Of a stretch of DNA of 64,000 nucleotides, positions 58,427-64,000 are shown piece after piece (the stretch's first letter is position 1; every line of letters starts with the position of its first letter). Source of the DNA: Brachypterus glaber (taxonomy: Eukaryota; Arthropoda; Insecta; Coleoptera; Kateretidae); the NCBI GenBank assembly GCA_958510825.1, contig OY294052.1, positions 7,895,816-7,959,815 of the forward strand. Reading direction: 5' to 3'. Both the position numbers and the translations under genes were made by a program. The notes under the pieces were generated by a model. It was not told the origin of the DNA, did no database searches, and saw only the letters and a list, made by a program, of their open reading frames with translations.

Positions 58427-61400
58427 CTAAAATATATTTATAATATAATATTTATGAAACAAGGGAGTAAAGTGGTTGTTTTGGTACCGCAGCATGAATG
58501 TTTACATAAAATTTAAATTAAAGCACATACTCAAAAACAACGAATCCATTTTTGCAATTTCTTTTAAAATTAAATCAAGATAAACATGAATCATAAAATG
58601 ACAGATTTGAATTTTCAATTGTTTTTTTAAATAGTTTGTCTTTTATTTAAGTTTTTCTAACAGCCCAATTTCAGGTTGAAAAAAAAACCTTTTTGGTTAT
58701 TTAGCTTTTTATCCTGAATTTTAATCTAAATAAAAAACACACCCATTCCATTTAAAATAAAAAACACCCCCATTCCTAAGGCTGTGGATGAAAAAAAATC
58801 TGCTTTAACAAAAAGATGTCCCCCTTGATATTAAAGCTTAATACCAAATTTAAAAAAACCTATCTGTTACGGTTTCTGAGAAAACGACTTGTAACCGTTT
58901 AAATGGCCCACCCGGTATGCAGTGTGCCACTTAAATTTAATTTTTTAAGCAAGGTAGCAAAAATTTTCAAAAAAATGTATACAAATCATTTAGAGGACAC
59001 TATAAGGTTTATAAATATTCAACTTTCGACGCTTCATAATTTTTTTCCGTTTTTTTTTTTTGGGATTTTTTACCTGTGTGCGGTCGTGCAAAAAAAATAT
59101 TATTGGTAATCTCAAGTGTAACGGGCTCTCGTCTCTGAAATAGACTGATAATAATATATTCTATAACTAGTATGGAATAGACAATATTTCGAGCGGAAAG
59201 TTTGTCATACGAGCCGGTAGGCGAGTATGACCGTTCCGCGAGCGCAGAATGACTATTCCATACGTGTTGTAGACTATACTTTTTCTTCGACTGCAAATAT
59301 GAAACACTGTATGGCTTTAAACTGCGGACAAGGTTAAAAACAATGTTTTTTGTGACTCGACATTGTAAATGCAACAAAACACATATTTTTAAATAAAGCA
59401 ATTAATGTTATTTAATAATTTTATCAAATCAGTACTTAAAAAAGATTTTTATTTAATTTTAGCACATATTTACAAATTATAATGGAAAAATTGAAGGTTA
59501 TGTCAGATTGTTGTGACAGATATCAGGTTTAAATATCTAACAATAGATGGAGCAGTTTTAATTTTTTGAACTAAATTGATAAAAAACTGGCCAAATATTA
59601 AGAAAATCTAATAAACTTTATGTAATTTTAACCCAAAACTTTAAATTGCATTAAATTATTCAATGTTTCATGATAAAATATATATATTTTTGCTAATTTT
59701 GCTAATGTTTTCTTTACTTTTATAAACAAGAGATGGCACTACATGTGCTCATTCTAACACTTGATACTGAATATTCATACCGTATCTAGAGCTAGATTGG
59801 ATTAATTCTGGGTTTGAAAAGTGTGTGTATTTGCTTACATTCTAAAGCAGTGGTAGAAAAAATCATTACTATAAGTTTAAATATTTAAAATATTACCTGA
59901 CTTAAAGAACATAAACTTGGAGAGAATGATAGCAATGAAACATGAACATAAAAGATCCATCCAAAATCCAAATGCCCTACTGGTACACATCAATGTATAA
60001 TTAGCGGACGTGTAAACATCCTGATATCTATCAAACTCATCCTTAAGGATAGGTTGAGCTTTATAGGCACGAATTGTAGTTATCCCTTCTAAAGAGGCAT
60101 TAAGGTGACCAATTAGTGGACTTCTAGCTGAAAATTAAATTATATTAATTTAAAGCTTCGGTTTCCTCCAAAAGTTGCAGTCGCTGACGAATGCGACCGC
60201 GTAGCCGCGACCGAGTCGTTGAGATATCCCCAATGTCCCTGTTTTCCTAGCTGCTGCCGTGTCGTTACTACTAACTACCGGTCGCCGTTCGTTTGGTTGC
60301 CGATCGCTTGACCGCTTTGGGAGCAGACGCACGACTATTTCGTCACGAATTTGACTGTGAAACAGCTGGTTTTGCGATGTGACAAGTGTCTTTCACTGTT
60401 TGACTCAATTAGAATTGCTTGAAATCCCTCCACCTCTCTCAGCCGAAACATCTCATCCACTTTTACCATTTTTTCTTCATAATATAATGTTAATAAGAAA
60501 AGGAAATTCTCCTCTTCCGCTTGATAATTCAGAAACATTAAAAGAACTGACTTTTTACAGATATTTATAATGATTAAGAGGCATAAAATTCAAACAAATA
60601 AACAGCTGTTTATAAAATGGGCAGCTAACATAATAGAGACTGGCGACTGGCGAGACCGAGGAAAACAGGTAGGGTTGTGACGACCTAGCCGCGACTACCC
60701 GGTCGCAGTCGTCAGCGACTGAAGCTTAAGATCAAATGTGTATTTCCAAGAAAAGGGCCATGTTTGACTATTATAGTATAATACAGAGTATTAACACGTT
60801 GACGAATACACGCGGCATATGACGTTAGTCAACGTGTTTATTTGGACACTTAAATATGGTATTGTGTGCTCAAAATGACACCCTATACCGTAGTGTATGC
60901 AAAATTGTCGGCAAATGATGCGGGTTCCGAAACAGAAACCAACCCAATTGCGGTATATACCGCTACTTTCCATTTGGAGTTACTACGTTTAGACCGCCAA
61001 CGTGTTAATATGAATATAAATATGAATTCATATCATAGCATCACAGCACAAATTGAAAAATATGCCGCTATTGTCAGATCAATATTTATTTTTATGTTAA
61101 GATATGCAACTCAAAAATTAAAGAGAACATTTAATTTTTCAAATTTCCTGTTCTAGATGCTAAATCTATTTATTGATTATAATATAAACGGCTGTGAGAT
61201 ACTGACTTAAAATGTTATTTGAAAACTGGTCGTTCTATGACAAGGTATAAGGTATTTTACATAGAGAATAGTCAAAACAAGGCCGTTTTTTGCACATATA
61301 AGGAAAAAAAGTAATTACTAGCAGCTTCCAATCTTTTTAAACTTCGTCCAGTCGGCATATATCCCATTCTCATAAATATTAAAATTATGAAAAAAACCAT

Positions 61401-64000
61401 CGCAGCAATAATAAAAATCCAATTTACACTTGCTAATATAAGTATTACTCCAAAAACAGCAAATGACACCTATAAAAAAGGAAATATAAGAAAATGGTGT
61501 TAAAAAATTACTGTTGCATCAAACCTTAAGAGAACCAAACTTTATATTGTTATTATTTGCCAATTCGTCTTAATAAATATCTCGATAAAAAATGATTGAT
61601 TTCTTTTCCGTTGTAGTTATTTTTCGAGAAATGGCTCAAAATAATATACTTTTAACTACTTAATAATACTCGATATATGCATATCGAGATATGAGAGTTA
61701 TTTTAGAGTAAGTTTGTGGTGCTGATTACGAGTTTTTAAGAAAATGTTCTTTGATTAACCAAAAATCTAGTTTTGGTATCAGGTATATCAAGAATTAATT
61801 TGATTTGAATTTGAATTTGAAAATAACTTGTTTTGCACGAGACTCAAATTCTTCCTACTACCTAACTAAAAAAAAAGTCCCCTCAGTTAGAGATAGATAG
61901 ATTAACTTATTCTTACTCTTATACATTCTTCTAGAACGTTTGGTAGATGCTCATCTATATTGCTTAAGTCTTGAGAAAATCTATTTAAAATGTTTCCAAT
62001 AAAGTTAACATCAAAAAATGGCATTGTCGAAGTTATAATGTTGGTAGACATGGCTTTATGTATCCTTAAAGATGCGTTTCGGGTAAAATTCATTATTATA
62101 CATTTTTTAATGAAATATACAAATATTCCTCCAATTATCAAAATAGTAAACAAAGTGAATGTATCTTTAGATTTTTCTGAATACTGTATGTATTCTTTAG
62201 AATATGTATCGTTGGAATAAATTGTCACATTATATTCCAAATCTACCCTAAAAAATTAAAATTAATAGATACTGATGGTAATATACGAAAACAATAATCT
62301 AGTTTCCATCAACAGAATTCTGTATACAGCAACCAAATATACAGGGTGATCCATAACTGGCATGCCAAAATTTAAGAGGTGATTCTAGATCCAAAAATAT
62401 AAAAAAAGTTCCTATAAAGGTTGGTCCGGAAATGAGCCCTAAGGGATCTAGGGCCCTTTAAAATTGTAATAAAAATAAGGTTTTTAATTAATAACTCGGA
62501 TACCGTTTAAGCTAGAGCGGCGAGCTTTTGCATGTATACTAGTATTAATAAGGGCAATAAGTTTATGTTAATTTATTTTTTTAATTTATCCAGAGGTGTG
62601 CCCAGACGGACAAAATATATGAGGCTTAAAACATTTTTGCCCCAAACTTTTCTATGTGTATGTTTTTTGGATTTGTTGTAAAAAATATAGATTTCTAGAG
62701 TAAAAATACATATAAAATATCATATAGTGTAACACTGTAGGAGCAACCGTTATCAAAAAAAAAATGCAATTAAGAGGAAGTAACATTTTGTGCAACCAAA
62801 AACGTTACTTTTTAAAAGGCTATTACTCCTTTAATATTAAATTTAGGTGTTTTGGTGTATAATACTTTTTTGCTCAATTTTAAATGAAGAATCACCCTGC
62901 AGCATTAAAATTTTATTGGTGCTTTTTTTTGTTCCCCGTTCAAGGCCGTAGCTCCCTTAGGGCTCATTTCCGGACCAACCTTTATAGAAACTTTTTTTCA
63001 TATTTTTGGATGTAGAATCACCTCTTAAATTTCGGTACGCGAGTTCTGGAACAGGCTGTATTTAGTTATAGCACCAAATATTTGGTTGACATTATTTATC
63101 TAAACAACCTTCACCTCAATTTGAGTTAGCTAGATTGTATGTTTTATTTATTATTTAAACATTATTTCATAAAGAAGCACATTTTTGATTTTAATATTCA
63201 AAAAACCATATGGATTTGGACAGCTAGATCAATACTTAAATAAGGACAAACTATTCAATTGTGATTCAATGATTGGTGCAACCAGAATTCAGGAAAGGAT
63301 TTTAAGGATCTGGTAAAGACAACACTTTGCCTTGTTCCCCATAACGGATTTCTGGTTGCATTAACCATAAAAATAGTTGTTTTATATTTAACTTATTATC
63401 TGCAGATGGATCCCAACCAGTTAATTTTTTGCATGCATGGCTGACATAATATGGCGATGAACTAGTTCTAGGCCTCACCAACTTATTAGTTAACTAAACA
63501 TCAACCTACCATTTAGATAATAATTTTTCACCATAACTATCAGTAAGTTGGGCTGTTACAAAAAAGCATACAATTATAGTTGTAATAATAAAACCACCTC
63601 CAAATTTTAAATATCGACTATACACATCAAAATCTACACTTCCACTCTTTTTTATCTCAGCAAATACTTTTTTCTTTACGTACTGCTCAGTTTCCAATAA
63701 ACTAGTATCCTCTTTATCTTTATCAATCTCATCTTTTATATCGGCTTTTTCTATATCGTCGTCTTTCGATAACAAAGAAAGGGCTGTTTTCAAAACATTT
63801 TCCTCTGGAGCTCCACTGGAAATGATTAAACCATCTTTCATAACTACTACATTATCGCAGTCTTTGAAATAAAGAGGATTTTGAGTAACTAATATAACTA
63901 GTTTGTCCTTTAAAAATCCTTTGATGCAATTGTTGAAAATAAATTCCTGTATGCGGGCATCTAAAGCTGTTAAAGAATCGTCTAATAAATATATTTCACT
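57516..64000 (-). CDS. ABCC4/MRP-like transporter, gene C (5' part beyond window)
   Basis: Third ABCC exporter of the array, cut by the right edge. Exons present: 63510 to beyond 64000 (3' part of the NBD1 exon), 61917-62247, 61319-61469, 59897-60127, 57516-58426. The visible NBD1 part begins just inside Walker B ([11 protein letters not shown]) and has VTQN where a switch His is normal. A Lys/Asp/Glu linker, TMD2 and NBD2 follow ([32 protein letters not shown]), ending HSGLLESL. Exons 7, 8 and 9 have the same lengths as in gene B (151, 231, 911); exon 6 is one codon shorter. Sequence is more diverged from A and B than these are from each other in NBD2. Introns are shorter than in B. All visible exons are open, so the gene looks functional. 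Confidence 0.92.
59152..59870. repeat. Repeat shared with gene B intron 8
   Basis: Same sequence as 31270-32205 but with an extra GC-rich stretch (CGAGCCGGTAGGCGAGTATG, 59210-59250) and without the tandem duplication. It ends about 25 bp from exon 8 of gene C. Confidence 0.65.
60148..60735. mobile_element. MITE-like element with CpG-rich ends
   Basis: Ends TTAAAGCTTC and GAAGCTTAA. Arms contain CAGTCGCTGACGAATGCGAC and GTCGCAGTCGTCAGCGACTG. The CpG-rich ends contrast with the AT-rich host DNA. A short minus-strand frame inside ([14 protein letters not shown]) resembles the start of Harbinger-type nucleases only loosely. Intron 7 of gene C. Confidence 0.5.
60791..61008. mobile_element. piggyBac-like MITE in TTAA
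   Basis: 218 bp with TTAA, bounded by TTAACACGTTG and CAACGTGTTAA. TTAA at both ends and short inverted repeats fit a piggyBac-type non-autonomous element. Intron 7 of gene C. Confidence 0.55.
62339..63063. mobile_element. MITE family 1, young-looking copy
   Basis: Near-identical to 26479-27178, including GGGATCTAGGGCCC and the ends ACAGGGTGATCCATAACTGG and GTTCTGGAACAGGCTGTAT. Intron 5 of gene C. Confidence 0.75.
63510..64000 (-). CDS. Gene C exon 5, 3' part
   Basis: Open to the window edge. It shows Walker B YLLDDS, D-loop LTALD, VTQN (Gln codon 63881-63883), a Lys/Asp/Glu linker and the start of TMD2, ending LLSKW before GTAGGT. Walker A and signature lie beyond 64000. Confidence 0.92.

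Noticed and set aside
59009..59401. 130-residue minus-strand ORF
   Set aside because: Lies mostly in the dispersed repeat also found in gene B intron 8; its frame is not kept in that copy.
60866..61156. 96-residue + strand ORF
   Set aside because: Runs through the TTAA-flanked MITE into flanking DNA; no domain, no matching splice sites.

Overview
The window is eukaryotic. It is AT-rich, its genes are split by canonical GT..AG introns, and it is packed with non-autonomous DNA transposons and retro-element debris. The proteins (tandem ABCC/MRP4-like transporters and small secreted-type CLIP-domain proteins) point to an insect. A repeat-rich, possibly large genome such as a beetle's would fit, but the order is inference.

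Left part, + strand, 545-11155: two tandem, paralogous 3' modules, each encoding a C-terminal six-cysteine CLIP domain. Each has the same layout: short phase-1 exons, then an exon ending in a conserved Pro-Trp-Leu region, then a CLIP exon, then a tiny last exon carrying the Cys-Cys pair and the stop. No signal-peptide exon is visible for either module. The 5' end lies left of the window, and the second module may share it by alternative splicing.

Rest of the window, - strand: three head-to-tail ABCC4-like full transporters, probably of the insect lethal(2)03659-like MRP group. Gene A (24809 to 12242) and gene B (52712 to 30290) are complete, with nine exons each. The exon phases match, and seven of nine exon lengths are identical. 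Their spliced coding sequences are open, with predicted lengths of 1240 and 1252 residues. Gene C (from beyond 64000 to 57516) is cut by the right edge; its last four exons and the 3' part of its NBD1 exon are present. Each has the order TMD1-NBD1-TMD2-NBD2. NBD2 looks catalytically complete. NBD1 has a changed signature (LSKGQ, seen in A and B) and Gln in place of the switch histidine (seen in all three), so asymmetric ATP hydrolysis is expected.

Introns and intergenic DNA hold several MITE families with long terminal inverted repeats. Family 1 (about 700 bp) has at least six long copies. Family 2 (702 bp, TA target duplication, Tc1/mariner-like) has three. Family 3 (about 0.3-0.7 kb, with a pyrimidine-rich GTCC block) has three. 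There are also foldback elements, a 137-138 bp tandem array in intron 1 of gene B, a decayed LINE 3' fragment, an RTE-like 3' end, and a tRNA-like sequence. Between genes B and C lies a 5'-truncated, polyadenylated copy of the 3' end of a USP2-like ubiquitin protease mRNA. No CRISPR array, prokaryotic operon or obvious virus was seen. Everything was read by eye; no database search was run.
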